Of a stretch of DNA of 64,000 bases, positions 36,741 to 48,258 are shown in pieces (positions within the stretch are counted from its first letter, which is position 1; each line of letters starts with the position of its first letter). Source of the DNA: Sthenelais limicola. Lineage: Eukaryota; Annelida; Polychaeta; Phyllodocida; Sigalionidae. The stretch is from the NCBI GenBank assembly GCA_942159475.1, contig OW804095.1, positions 53,906,773-53,970,772 on the forward strand, written 5' to 3'. The notes under the pieces were generated by a model, which worked only from the letters and a program-made list of their open reading frames with translations, was not told the DNA's origin and did no database searches. Made by a program: the position numbers and the translations under genes.

Positions 36741-38037
36741 GGTTTCAAATAAAAACCTTTGTTATTTGGTCAATACTGGACTAATATTAATAAAACTGGT
36801 ATCAATAGAAAGGGAATTTAATTTGTATGCAATAAACCACTTGATGTAAATATATTTCATAATACTGATTCCGGGTTGATTTCCCGTCACAGGTGTTGGC
36901 ATTCAGTGCTGCTACAGACCAAGTGGCGTCGGGTTCGGCCAGTCAGATTTAGCTTCCCAAAGTACCAAATACATTGAGCATAATTTTTTATCTCACTTTC
37001 TTTGCCACACCCCACTTTAATTTTACAATTAACAAATTAGACATTAAAATCATTTGGGTGAGGGTGAGGGACACAGTAAAGGGCCATATATAGCGGGGAG
37101 AGGCAGGGGCAGGGGGACAAGCAGGGTGTGTGTGTGGGGGGGGGGGGGGGCAGGGGGAGTGGGGAAAGGGGGCTGGGTTTAAAGGCAAAACTAAATTCAG
37201 AGATGGGATTCAAGGGTTTGCTGCTAACGTGTGAACCCAGGTAGCATAATATATGTTATACCGCCACGTGGCGTGGCAACACAGTAGGCCTAGGACAGTG
37301 TATATCATATATCCCAGCTAAAGACACTCATGCGTACAGTCCAACACAAATTTTTGTTTTTTATTGCCAACACACAATATCACTAAACAAATATACTTAT
37401 CGACTTACAGACATTGACAATGACGACAAAAACATGGAAATATAGAATTCCTCCCAATAAACTTGCAAGTCATTGAAGATATGTATGTACAAGAATTAAC
37501 TCGCTTATTAAATATATGAGCTGAGTATTAACTAAAAAACCTTCCTAATTCAAATTTAAATCATTCTGAGTATCAATAGGCCTACTCTTTATCCAGATTT
37601 ATGTAACCAATAATTCTGCCCAACAGCTATTTATATCGTTCTACATGTATTATGAAACAGTCTGTATTATATCATCATTTAATTGAATAAGTAATTGCCA
37701 ATAACAGAATCCCTGGTGTTACGGTATGAATTAAGTAGCTTGATCATAGTGGAAAAGAATTGCTGTGGGCTAGACCCGACGTTGACGGTAGGTGGCTTCA
37801 TGGTTGAGTTAATTTGATGTTATAAAGTACTTCTCTCATTCACGATGCTGCATATAACGTTTCCATTGGATGTCTATACATCCCGACCCGCAAACGTGCG
37901 TCTGACACTCTGCGTGTTTTGTTCACATGTAGTCTTACATGTCACTATCAGTTTAGGAGTGAGATTTCAGAAGCAAGCTATTGAAAAGTTAATTTCAATA
38001 CTTTCATAACAAGGATAAGTCAACATAACCCGTCAAA
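36741..38037. other. Upstream region of the SLC26 gene
   Basis: No exon is recognised. It contains a (GT)n/G run ending in 15 G at 37136-37150. The SLC26 promoter and 5' UTR presumably lie in the last few hundred bases; no clear TATA box is seen. Confidence 0.4.
37136..37150 (+). repeat. Poly-G run (15 G) after a short GT repeat
   Basis: Fifteen consecutive G residues directly after GTGTGTGT, within a purine-rich block at 37060-37180. Confidence 0.85.
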
Positions 38038-40768
38038 ATGACGAAAGGGAAATCTATTTCCGACGGCATTCGTATCGTCACGAACGGTAGGCTATATTCC
38101 TATACTTTGAATAATATTTTTTAATTGACGCTGAACTATTAAGAAGGTGGGCATTTGACATGTGCATGCATCTGACGACAAATTAGTGACATTTGATATT
38201 ATATATAGCGATATTTCTCTCATCGTTATATTACTTATTTAATCTTTCATATCTAAAACCAGCAGGTCCCCACTAGAGCGGCAGATTACCTTTATATTTG
38301 GTGTGTACATGTGAAAACAAATTCAAGATTGGTGTGTAAAATGTCAAATAGAATTTAAGTATTACAAGATTTAATGATGCCAATGTTTGTGATTTTGTGA
38401 AACAGATATCGCGGACAGACATGCCAGCCAAACTAGCAGTAACTTCACGGTGGCCGAGAACTGGCCCATGATGATGGCCATGCCGGAGCTGAACAACATC
38501 TATGAACACTCCGAAGAGATCATTCGGTCAGTTGACAGGACAGTTCGGGTGGAGATTGACCGGCCTGCCTTTAATCGAATCAGCTTCGATGACTTACATC
38601 AACGTATACCACGCCAATCAACACCCATCAAGGAGAAACTGCTGAAGAAATTTACATTCTCTAAGAGCTGTCTGACCAGCAGTGTCTTGACCTTCTTCCC
38701 ATTCGTTCAAGTGTTCAAAGGGTATAAATTCAAGGAATTCATACTGAAGGATTTGATCGCTGGATTGAGTGTTGGTTTGATTGATATTCCGCAGTCGATG
38801 GGATTTGGGCTGCTTTCTGGTGTGTCTCCCATCTATGGCCTTTACTCCAGCTTTTTTCCGGTGCTGATGTATTTCTTCTTAGGGCAATCCCGTCACATCA
38901 CTGTTGGAACAATGGCTATCATAAGTATAATGATTCGCAATGTTGTTGACAGAGAGGCCGATTATTACCAAAGCACCAGAAGAGGTACTCTTGAAGAAAG
39001 ATCCATGGCCGAAGGACAACTCAATCAAACCATTACATCGGGCACAGCGAATATAACTACGGATTTCTATGATGAAGATCTAGAGGCGTACAAGGCGGCT
39101 GTCGCTTCCGCTGTATCACTGTTATCTTGCATCATAATGCTTTTTATGGGTTTCTTGAAACTGGGAGTGGTGAAGAAATTGATGCCAACATCTTTCATTA
39201 GCGGTTTCACAACTGGAGCTGCTTTTCACATTGCCACGAGTCAAATGCCAGCAATATTGGGGATCAAGATCGCTAAGCGAGTTGGGGCATTCAAATTGCC
39301 CTATCTGTGGATTGATATTTTGACTCACATTCCAAAGGCCACAGCCGCTACTGTAACACTATCAATAATTGTACTGACAATACTAATAGTATTCAAAGAG
39401 TACATCAACATAAGATTCAGCAAGCAGCTCCCATTTCCTATTCCAATCGAGGCAATGGTTCTTATTGTAACAACTGGGATATCATATGGAGTTAATTTCA
39501 ACTCACACTGGGGAGTGCAAATAGTAGGAACTATTCATAAAGGAATCCTACCTCCCACCATTCCACCCCTAGACAGGGCCACGTCTTTCCTGACAGAGGC
39601 ATTCATCATTGCCATATTGAGCTTTGTTATCACAATCTCAATGACCGACATCTTTGCCAGAAAATACAACTACCCAATTGATACTAATCATGAGCTAATT
39701 TCAAACGCCATTAGTTATGGTATCGGTGCCATATTCCACAGTTTCATGGGGGCGGCCGCCCCACCCAGATGCTTCATTCAGGAAACCTGCGGTGCAAAGA
39801 CCAAAGTAGCAGCTCTCTTCACAGCACTGTTACTGCTTTTTGTGATCCTCCTCCTCGGACCGCTGTTTGAATCCTTACCCAAATCTGTCCTCGGCTGCAT
39901 AATATTTGTCGCCATATTCCCACTTTTCAAACAATTCAAAATGCTGCAAAAGTTGTGGAAAGTGAGCAGAGTTGACTTTTGCATTTGGCTTGTGACGTGG
40001 TCAACTGTAGTGTTTCTGGATGTACCTATTGGCCTGGGAATAGGGGTACTTGCGGCTATTTTAGCAATGCCATTGATTGCAATGGCCGAGGAGGGATACC
40101 TGCTAGGACGAACGCCATTCCAAGATATATACGCACCTTTAAAAACATACAGACTGGTATGTTTGACCGGTGACATTCTCATATTCCGTTTTGAAAATGC
40201 ATTATTCTTCGCTACAGTGGAGAAGTTCAAACAAAGGCTTTTCGATCTTTCATTTAATCCATCTAAGAGGAGAAGGCAACGATTAGAGAAAAAGAGAAAA
40301 CCGCAACAACCATTAAGAGAAATCGGAGTCAAGACAATTACGCAGGGGAGTACTGAGAAGAAAGATGCTCCGCGAACGAGCGGGGATAATCTGAAACCAC
40401 TTGCTAATGGAGGAGGAATAGGAGGTCGCAAAAAAGCGATCATACCCCAGAACGTTGACTTGACTAAGATGAACGAGCAAAGGGCGATCCTGGCAATCAT
40501 TTTGGACTGTTCAGCCATGACATATGTAGATTTAATGGGGCTGATAACTCTGAAAGAACTTTCAATAGATTATAAGGCTGTGGGGACGAGGTTCATATTG
40601 GCAGGTTGCACTGAATCACTCTTGCAGAAACTGGAAGATGATGAACAAATAAGAAGCAGTACTGGTGACAAAATATTTGTTTTTCCTACGATACAAGATG
40701 CAATATTACAAGTCAATATGATAAGACTTTCGAGAAGAGAAAAGAATCGAAAGATTTCAGTGTACTGA
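38038..40768 (+). CDS. SLC26-family anion transporter (sulfate permease/prestin family, 803 aa, two coding exons)
   Basis: Exon 1 (38038-38086) starts at ATG with the context CAAAATGA and encodes MTKGKSISDGIRIVTN. Exon 2 (38406-40768) follows acceptor GTGAAACAG and joins in phase 1, giving 804 codons with TGA. An in-frame GTG at 38450 is internal. The membrane part shows IPQSMGFG (144-151), the SLC26 signature beginning PIYGLYSS (159-166) and QSRHITVG (177-184). About 14 membrane segments extend to about residue 575. A C-terminal STAS domain spans roughly 590-790 with LDCSAMTYVD (about 717-726) and a basic, low-complexity insert at about 635-700. The product should be a plasma-membrane exchanger or channel for chloride, bicarbonate, sulfate or similar anions. 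The loop usually reading S-x-S-R-S is A-P-P-R-C here (468-472), so anion selectivity may differ. The near-intronless structure is odd for this family. Confidence 0.93.
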
Positions 40769-41051
40769 GAAGAATCGGTCGATGTTATTTCTAGAATAGT
40801 ATTATACTTATTATTAACTACTCCGTCATTGCATTAAAGGTGAGTTTTTCCTCTATACCCAGTATGATATAATCCCTGAATATCAGTACAATCAGAAGTA
40901 ATTGCAGGACAATATAACACATGTATTTTGGAGTCTCTGCAGGGCCAGCCTCGCCAACAGCGCCTGACGCTTATACCTCGCGAATATTCTAATGAAACTT
41001 GAAAGCATGTTTTCGTCCGAGAATGGCCAATAGGACACAATATTGGGAGGA

Positions 41052-41066
41052 GGGGGGGGGGGGGGG
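41052..41066 (+). repeat. Poly-G run (15 G)
   Basis: Fifteen consecutive G residues in the probable 3' UTR of the SLC26 gene, upstream of its poly(A) signal. Confidence 0.85.
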
Positions 41067-41169
41067 TGTATAGTATTGCAACAGCCAACTTTTTGCTCAC
41101 AAATTTGTAGTGTGTAGAATGTAAGTAACTTGTAGTTATAAACTGTACAGAGCCATTATTTGGCTGGTA

Positions 41170-41175
41170 AATAAA
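41170..41175 (+). terminator. Poly(A) signal AATAAA of the SLC26 gene
   Basis: First AATAAA after the SLC26 stop codon, implying a 3' UTR of about 420 bases that includes the poly-G run. Confidence 0.5.
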
Positions 41176-41896
41176 GTTGGAAGGGTGTAGGAAACCTATC
41201 CCCCAACAGCGGGGTCAATCCTCCTTTCCCCTACTCAGTTAGTAGATTTGAGAATCTCGCCCTGGCTTGGGAGGATGAGGAAACCCTGATAATATGATAT
41301 GATGAATCCCCTACCCATTAATCTCCCACATTATTAAGTACCTAGCCTAGCTTGCTTCCCACACCTTTCCAACGACTTTCCAATGCCATTAATGCAGTCC
41401 TACACACACTTTAACGGATAGATTAGCACGATAAATGGTTTATAATGGATTATATTTTTATTTAGCCACACATTGTTGCATGCACACAGACAGAATGAAT
41501 TATTACCTTGTATTGATATCAAAGTGTTTTCTGTGTGTTCCGTTGTTTGTACCGAAATTGTCAATATATCTAACATGTCCTAATCTGCACGGAGAAAATG
41601 CAAAACCCACGTGATAGATTATTTGTTAATTGTTTGTTGTTAATACCGTATAGAAATTGGAATCAATTATTATATTATGATGGTATTGCTACTGCTGTAA
41701 TGGATTGTGATGACACAGTGTTGATACAATTTATGAATTACTACCGGTGACGTTCATAAAGAAACCTAACACCGAAAGTATGTGTCCGTGTTATATTTTG
41801 TGTTCATAAATAGTGCCTAACACACCAATCGGCGATGTGTTAACTTTTCCGTGTTAAGTCAACACGCCGTGTCAAAAAAGTGCTCCTTAGATACAA

Positions 41897-42112
41897 TCTA
41901 GGCCCAAATTTAAGTTGGGAGAGTCCCTTCGAACGGAGGGAAAGCCTCTCGCCTCGACCGCAAATTAGGTGCCATTATAATTTCATTAAGACCGCAAAAT
42001 ATTATCATATTCCCATCAGAACGCCGAATCCTATGCCAGGAAGGTGATTAGCGAAGTAGGCGTCTAATCACTGGCATACCATTCTTATCTGATCTTAGGG
42101 TTTGGACCTAGA
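41897..42112 (+). mobile_element. Short interspersed element, family A, copy 2 (about 216 bp)
   Basis: The ends are inverted: TCTAGGCCCAAA at the left and TTTGGACCTAGA at the right. The body matches 23408-23606 over most of its length, with small insertions near the right end. Orientation is the same as copy 1. No flanking duplication is obvious. Confidence 0.75.
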
Positions 42113-43690
42113 CTGCATATATGGCATTGAGTAAATATCCCTTAATTGGCCTAGGCTTTTTGTATAAAGACTTGAAGAACAAAATTAGTTCAAGAGTCTA
42201 TAAATCAGTGTGGCACCATGTAGATATACATACATGTACGTGTGCATAGAGTGGCACAGATGCATCCTCACTACGCCTATCCTGTGGAGCTCGATTGACT
42301 CATATTAAACGTGGGTGAAAAAACATATAGTAGATCTATTGAGTAAAGTGTGGTTGGGAAAACTCGTAATTCTTCATTGGAATATTTTAGGATATATCTA
42401 GGACAGGTCGGAATCTAAGCGCACTTCTGAAGCTATAAATAGCATATGAATTAGTTGCGAAGATGACATAATAATGATATATACGTCTCATATAGTATCA
42501 AGTGTGTCCTATGAATTTTAAATTGCTATGTGTTATGACACGTGTTTGGACCCCGAAATAGTACATGTATATTGAAAGATGGAATCAGGGCAGAAATGAC
42601 ACATTCAAATTGCACCAAAATACCCATAATTGCTTTATGCCGTGGTTATAAGGCCGTATAGACAGACGATTGTAATGACTGTTTTAGTCTTTATACAGCT
42701 CGAAATTAATGAAAAAATAATGTTTCAACAATCCTCTGAGTGTATGCGCTTAGTTAGAACATAATAAAGGCCAAGGCCCAGCATAATATAAAGTTTTAGT
42801 GTATAGTGGTGTCGGCTGGATACAACAAAATAAAGTGAGATACATGTACTTAAAGTGAGCCCCAATCGGTTGTGCCAACATCTCCGCTGACACATGTGCA
42901 CCTACCCCCAACACGTTAAGGATTGGTTCAGTGTCCACTATACCAGGAACCAAAAACTGACAAGCAAGTTAGGATTAGCGTCTCCCACTTATGAAGGAAT
43001 ACATAGCAAAAATGAATAAATATCAATATATCCCTATATTCGAAATGAATGTCAATAAATATATCAGAAAAATAAAATTTGTGATATCAACCTATGACGC
43101 TCCGCTCAACGAGGTGTACATGATTAATGCCCCGTCTACACAGCTGCGAATTAAAAGACTGGTGCGAATCTGGCACTTGCGATTATTCGCATCTGAAATC
43201 TTAGAAATCCTGTGCGGATCGGCGGGGATCTTGTGCCATTTCAGAAATAATGCTCTGCGATTTAAGTTGCTCCCTACACATGTACGATTTCATTCCATGG
43301 TGTCGAAAGCAGCTACAAAGTCGAGAGCCAATACGCACCCCCAGTCAGGTCCAGACGGCCACATTCCTCGATTCCACATCCAGCGATAAGCTTAACCACA
43401 AGGCTAAGACTAAGGCTAAAAGTCTTAATGACCCCTACAACTTAGGGGTCCAAAACTGCCTTCTGAACCTGACTGCCCCCGTAAGCCCTCGGACTATGTA
43501 TGCTGTATGTTTCTTTGCTAACTCGGTGCGTATTTAATATAGTCCACTTGTATTGGACAATGATGGTTATCTTAATTTAATTTATTAAAATTAATATACT
43601 AAAGCACTTCGCAACATTGAACATGCAAATCTAATTAACATCCACTGAACCAGATATCTTTAGGAAACAAATGGATAAAAAAACACATAA
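42113..43690. other. Gene-free stretch
   Basis: No exon is recognised on either strand. The plus-strand frames at 42991-43537 have no family motif. Confidence 0.4.
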
Positions 43691-44180
43691 GAATGTACTT
43701 ATCTGGGGGTGGAGACTCGGACCTGAAATCCATAAACCATTAATTTTGGAAAACAGGATTTAAAAAACCATGTTGCATGAGGTAGCAATAAGACAAATAC
43801 TAGAATGTAGCGAAACGTTGCATGCTGCAGAGCTAAAGAAAACACTCTTGGTGAAAATACAAACCCCAAAACACAGCGAAAGACAAAATATTTCGGACCA
43901 TTATACAAAATTAAACACCCCAGAATCACACAAGGGCAGAGAAGGCCACATGCTGGAATATGCATATAAACTTAACCAGGATCAGAGGACCCCAAAACAA
44001 ATAACGAAAGATTTAAAAATTCATTCCTGTATGAGGCACCAAGTGTGTGGAACAAACTAGTTTTAACAAGAAGCAATTCAAAGCATTCCTAACATCCTAC
44101 AATGTACAGTATAGAGTACCATAAATAAGAATCAATAATAGGCCTGTAATGCCTAAAAGGCAACAGCTAAGGATGAATAA
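43691..44180 (+). pseudogene. Possible C-terminal remnant of a non-LTR retrotransposon ORF
   Basis: Near 44,020 one frame reads NSFLYEAPSVWNKL and another, 30 bases on, NKKQFKAFLTSYN. This resembles the typical last residues of LINE reverse-transcriptase polyproteins (a W-N-x-L block followed by F-K-x-x-L). The two pieces are in different frames and the upstream part is not recognisable, so this is at best a frameshifted relic. Confidence 0.35.
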
Positions 44181-46551
44181 AAAATTAAAACAAGGGTCAA
44201 AGAACAAGTTAACGCTACACAACTATCTTTCTATTTGCTGTAGGATTTAAAAACTTGCATAACTTTATTATCTATTAACTGTTACCGTAGATGTGATGTA
44301 TCAAGCTATTATGAACATATATACATCTGAGGGCGGGACTGCCACCCCTCTCCTTGGTTACCCGGACAAAGAAAACTTACCTATTGTTATATGAAGGTTT
44401 GTCTCCAGCAGTGTTATATGAAGGTTTGTCTATATTGTATAATGGAATAGTTGTGGAATTATTGTAGCAAAATAAGAAGAATAAATAGTAAGTCTAAAGG
44501 CTGTGATCCTAAGATCTAGAATAATGTTTATTGTGGAGTAGGTTTACAGGTGAGTGGTTGGTCCATGTGACTATTGCTGATTGGAGGAATATATAATTAG
44601 GTGAGGGTGCTACCTGAGCCTTCACATGCTACCGTATTTACTGCAATAAATTCCTGGGTAATGGTACCTTATTGGTTATGGATCTGTTATTTAGTTAAGG
44701 AAATAAATATAATAAGAAGAAAAAATGATAATTGTAGTCATAAAGTGGTTACCCATTGTTACGTCATTATTGCGTAACATGATGTAACACCATCTGTTGT
44801 TGGCAACGATCACCTGTACCCGCAGATTTGCTGCACGCTTCGCTCTACCGCTGGACGTCCAAAAGGAAAGTCCGATGTTGAAAATTCAGAAAAAGAAAAT
44901 CCCTCGGTATTTCAGAATACGATTAGTTAAATGTGGTATATACGTCATCTATAAAAATGATGTAATATGATACAATTCAAAGTAATCCATCGAATATGTT
45001 CATAACTTATATAGGTAATCTGTGATCAAGACCCGGCAATTGAGAAACGCGTTTTTTTTTGTATAATGATGTAAAAAAAGGATTTTTGGTGACGTCACCG
45101 TGTCAAAAGGAATCCCCACCAGTCTAAAATTTAGGATGAATTTTTCGAACACAATTCTAACCACTTATTATAGTTTTACTAATTCATGTTTCAGTAAGAT
45201 TATAATTAAAATGCCGGTTCAGAATGTATAGAAACATCCGCGAAACTACTTACTTTTGAAGTAATATGTATTGTCAGTCTGATCTAGTCAGCTAAACCAT
45301 AGCTAAAGATATGAGATGAACTAACAGAAAAAATGTTTATGAAAGAAATATTGAGCATTAACTGCGTCGAGATTCGTGTTATGGAAATGTAACCCAGAAC
45401 TACCTTTATATAAGACTTCCCTTTTTAGAAGCGTTCATATAGGCCTAGCTAGTGTTAACATCAAATCAACAAGGCTTCTTTACCGTCAACATTGCTTGTG
45501 ATTAATGTACACTCCAGATCTATAATTATACAATTTTGTTATGTTACAAATTTAGATTTAAAATTTTACTCCACAATAATCTTGGCAGACGTTAAGTACC
45601 TTTTTATATCGTTTGACGAAGCATGGGTTTCCGTTGCCGAATAGTCCTCTTCTGCGTGTATAGCTTTAAAGAACTAATTTAACTAAGTTTATTTTGTTAA
45701 CAACTTTGACTTTTCTTACATATCCTGGCATAATTTCTTATTTTTAAGCCTAGTAGCACTCGGCCCCTAGTTTTAATTAATTGAGAAGGCAGTCCCATTA
45801 ATGATTCCATAAGGCACACGCTGGTGGACAACCATAAATAAATGAATGAGTCTTTTCTCAACATATTAAACATGAAGCGTCCTGCGTAACCCTGATTTTC
45901 TGATAGTGGACGATGCATGTTAATGGTATCAAAGGGTTTGTATTGCATTAGGGCTTACTTGTTACAGTAAATGTAAATTTATAGAATTGTTTCCATATGC
46001 ATATATAATATATAGTTTATTGCGTATTACGTTTTTAATGCCGGAACAAGATCATAATTATTCCTTTTGTCATCCCTGTCTGCTAGTACTATTATTTTAT
46101 AGTACCGTACTGGGAAAGATCATAATACCTTAGAGTAAAAGGAAGTTGGTACTCGATAGCGCTTTCTAGAGGTCGGTTCTCTTCACACTACACCTCAAAG
46201 CGCTTCGAAACCGATGCGAATTCTAGATCCACACCTACAGGGTAGGTGAAGTCTACAAGTCGATTTGATTAGCTTTCCCAATGTTATTTCTGCTAGTGAA
46301 AAGAACCGAACTGAATCGAATAGTTTTGGGAAGTAGATTGAATTAAAATGTACAGGGCGTTTTCCCAAAGGGCAACGATGCGCATTCTGTAGTAGTGTGG
46401 AATCGTTTTAAGGAATCAGTTTGATACGATTTGCTTCGTTTTGGCTCTGTACTGTGAAAGGGGTATACGATTATACAGATGTGTGATAGCCCCATACCGA
46501 ATCTATACCGAACCGATACCTATCTCGAATATCATCCTTATCTGCATTATA
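44181..46551. other. Gene-free stretch with small repeats
   Basis: It contains a tandem pair of GTTATATGAAGGTTTGTCT at about 44,382-44,430 and a TGACGTCA palindrome at about 45,090. No exon is found, although upstream exons of the gene ending at 47.1 kb may be hidden here. Confidence 0.35.
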
Positions 46552-46648
46552 CGGCTGGAAGAGCTGAGACTCTCCCAGAGGCCTGTCGACCTATTTGTCT
46601 ACACCTCCTGTATTATTTGGACAAATAAAAATTATTCTATTCTATTAA
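46552..46648 (+). mobile_element. Retroposon 3' tail, family B, copy 2
   Basis: It aligns with the reverse complement of 23608-23700 (CGGCTGGAAGAGC, a CCAGAGGCCTGTCGACCT block, GACAAATAAAA). It ends in ATTCTATTCTATTA, a typical short-repeat tail of a non-LTR retroposon. The plus strand is the sense strand. Confidence 0.65.
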
Positions 46649-46912
46649 TACAAATAGTTGGTTCACATGTTCTTGTAACATATTCTTAGGTACAGCTTTC
46701 TTAATTTGACGGCCATCTATTATATTGTAAATATGACTATAAAAGAGAAAGCTTCAGGCTTTCTCTACACCTGTTCATTTTACTTTCCTAATAATTATCG
46801 GTTGGTTTCTCGTCTAAATAATATAAATATGCGCCAGGTGATACAATAATTAAAACATGATTTATCAATATACTCAGGGACTTAAACCAAGTACATCCCA
46901 CTTTCTCATCAG

Positions 46913-47097
46913 GTGAGCAAGATCCAGATGCATTACTTATGCTTAGCAGCTTTGTCCTATTAGTCATTGGTTTGGGCGGTCTTGCGGCTATTAACTACCT
47001 TAGGCAGAGACAAACCAATTTAGAATTAATAACCTCCATTTCGAGCCCTCAATATGGGTCGGTTTCTTTGTCTTCAGTCATAGGAATAGAATATTAG
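46913..47097 (+). CDS. 3' exon of an unidentified single-pass membrane protein
   Basis: After an acceptor CTTTCTCATCAG the sequence opens in phase 1 and encodes 61 residues ending at TAG. They comprise a short acidic lead (EQDPD), one strong transmembrane stretch (ALLMLSSFVLLVIGLGGLAA), a positive stop-transfer NYLRQRQ and a tail with SSPQYGSVSLSS. Hydrophobic segment, basic flank and Ser/Tyr-rich tail are what a type I receptor or adhesion protein ends with. No family is recognised and the upstream exons were not found, although they should lie between 41.2 and 46.9 kb if the gene does not overlap SLC26. An AATAAA follows at 47476. The gene converges on FBF1. Confidence 0.5.
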
Positions 47098-47159
47098 TCT
47101 ACCACCACGGCCCTATATTTTACTACATGTATTTATATACGAAATGACTTCTCGAGCTG

Positions 47160-47276
47160 ATGCCCTCGAGTTGTCCTGTCTCACGAATAACCATGGACGA
47201 TGAAGTACCAAAGAAAACCGACGGCAACAATGTGTATACCTTCCTGAACAGACCCATCAAACCAACCAAGAAATGA
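47160..47276 (+). CDS. Small ORF (38 codons) downstream of the membrane exon
   Basis: ATG at 47160, with a second in-frame ATG at 47193 in the strong context ACCATGG, leads to MDDEVPKKTDGNNVYTFLN and a short lysine-rich end before TGA. It lies in the putative 3' UTR of the plus-strand gene. An overlapping frame after the acceptor-like CCTTCCTGAACAG (about 47,251 on) stays open to about 47,450 and could instead be an alternative last exon. Neither is proven. Confidence 0.2.
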   Translation: MPSSCPVSRITMDDEVPKKTDGNNVYTFLNRPIKPTKK

Positions 47277-47475
47277 TAGACACTCTCCATCAACATCGCC
47301 TGGTGATAATTCTATTCCTAACCCAGATTTGGATATTTGCCATACCTATAGTTATAGTTACTCACCACGCGGAACAAGAATTCTAGTTCACTATAATGGT
47401 TTGAATGGAGCCTCCCTAACTATACTTCCACGGAGACAAACGTGTGAATAGTGTGTGTCCTGAAACTAGATTAGG

Positions 47476-47481
47476 AATAAA
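47476..47481 (+). terminator. Poly(A) signal AATAAA of the plus-strand membrane-protein gene
   Basis: AATAAA lies about 380 bases after the TAG of the transmembrane exon and 32 bases before the inverse signal that FBF1 would use. Confidence 0.4.
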
Positions 47482-47513
47482 TGTTCTCAACGCAAGTATA
47501 TTGAAACATTAGC

Positions 47514-47519
47514 TTTATT
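47514..47519 (-). terminator. Poly(A) signal of FBF1
   Basis: TTTATT on the plus strand is AATAAA on the FBF1 strand, about 740 bases after the FBF1 stop codon. Cleavage 10-30 bases further would make the FBF1 transcript end near 47,490. Confidence 0.45.
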
Positions 47520-48006
47520 AAAAGTAGCTATGATATACATAATATAACACGTTTTAAGGGTTATCCTTAAATAACTCTGTGAGTAGACTTACATTTCATA
47601 TCAACAAGATTCTCGCAATCGAACATTTCCATGTACACAGAGATGTACAATAATCATACTTTGAATTCACTGTCATCATCCGGTGCGGCAAATACAAAAA
47701 AGTGATGGAAATAATATATCAAAGGGGCTAAAACATTAATAACCCTGGAGTAATGAAATATTAAATATCATTAGGGGTAATAAAACATGTTAAATTCGTA
47801 TAGTGGACATCAAAAGTCTAAACTATAACCTTATTCTGAATCATTTGTGTCTATGCCAAAATGAGAGGATGGGTCAACCTGATTCTTGACATCTCTTAGA
47901 AAATAATCCGTGTAATCGTTACTGTATGTTGAGTGATCACTTCCCTCTTACATATTGGCAAGAGGGTCGCGGTGATCCATTTGAATGAACCTACGAATGT
48001 GTTGTT

Positions 48007-48080
48007 CACTGGTACGAAATCTGGTACGAAATCGAAATAACGAATGTTTTGTACACTGGTACGAAATCTGGTTCGAAATC
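48007..48080. repeat. Direct repeat in the FBF1 3' UTR
   Basis: CACTGGTACGAAATCTGG occurs at 48007-48024 and again at 48054-48071, a 47-bp period. Each copy is followed by a TACGAAATC or TTCGAAATC echo. Confidence 0.75.
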
Positions 48081-48258
48081 AAACTCCAATAGTTGCATAC
48101 AATGTCAAATGTTGATTTAATGTTGATGCAATTTCCAAGAAACACACTGAGATCCAGTTTATACAGGAGAATACGGAATGCAATAATTCACATGCTGGAC
48201 GGATACTTATTGCCGAGTCATGGTGTAGTTTGTTAGAACGGAATTGGGAGTTGGAGAG

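Noticed and set aside
38450..38452. SLC26 start at an in-frame GTG
   Set aside because: Nuclear genes rarely start at GTG, and the upstream ATG exon joins it in phase through good splice sites, adding 31 residues.
39778..40518. 246-codon open frame on the minus strand inside the SLC26 exon
   Set aside because: It is antisense to a clearly conserved coding exon, and its translation shows no family motif. Long antisense frames are common opposite membrane-protein exons.
5799..45098. TGACGTCA palindromes at about 5799, 21325, 25685 and 45090 as CRE sites
   Set aside because: Only four short sites, not placed at recognised promoters; this is little above chance.
46744..46766. Nine-base-pair hairpin AGAGAAAGC...GCTTTCTCT as a histone-type 3' stem-loop
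   Set aside because: The sequence does not match the histone stem-loop consensus, and no histone gene is nearby.
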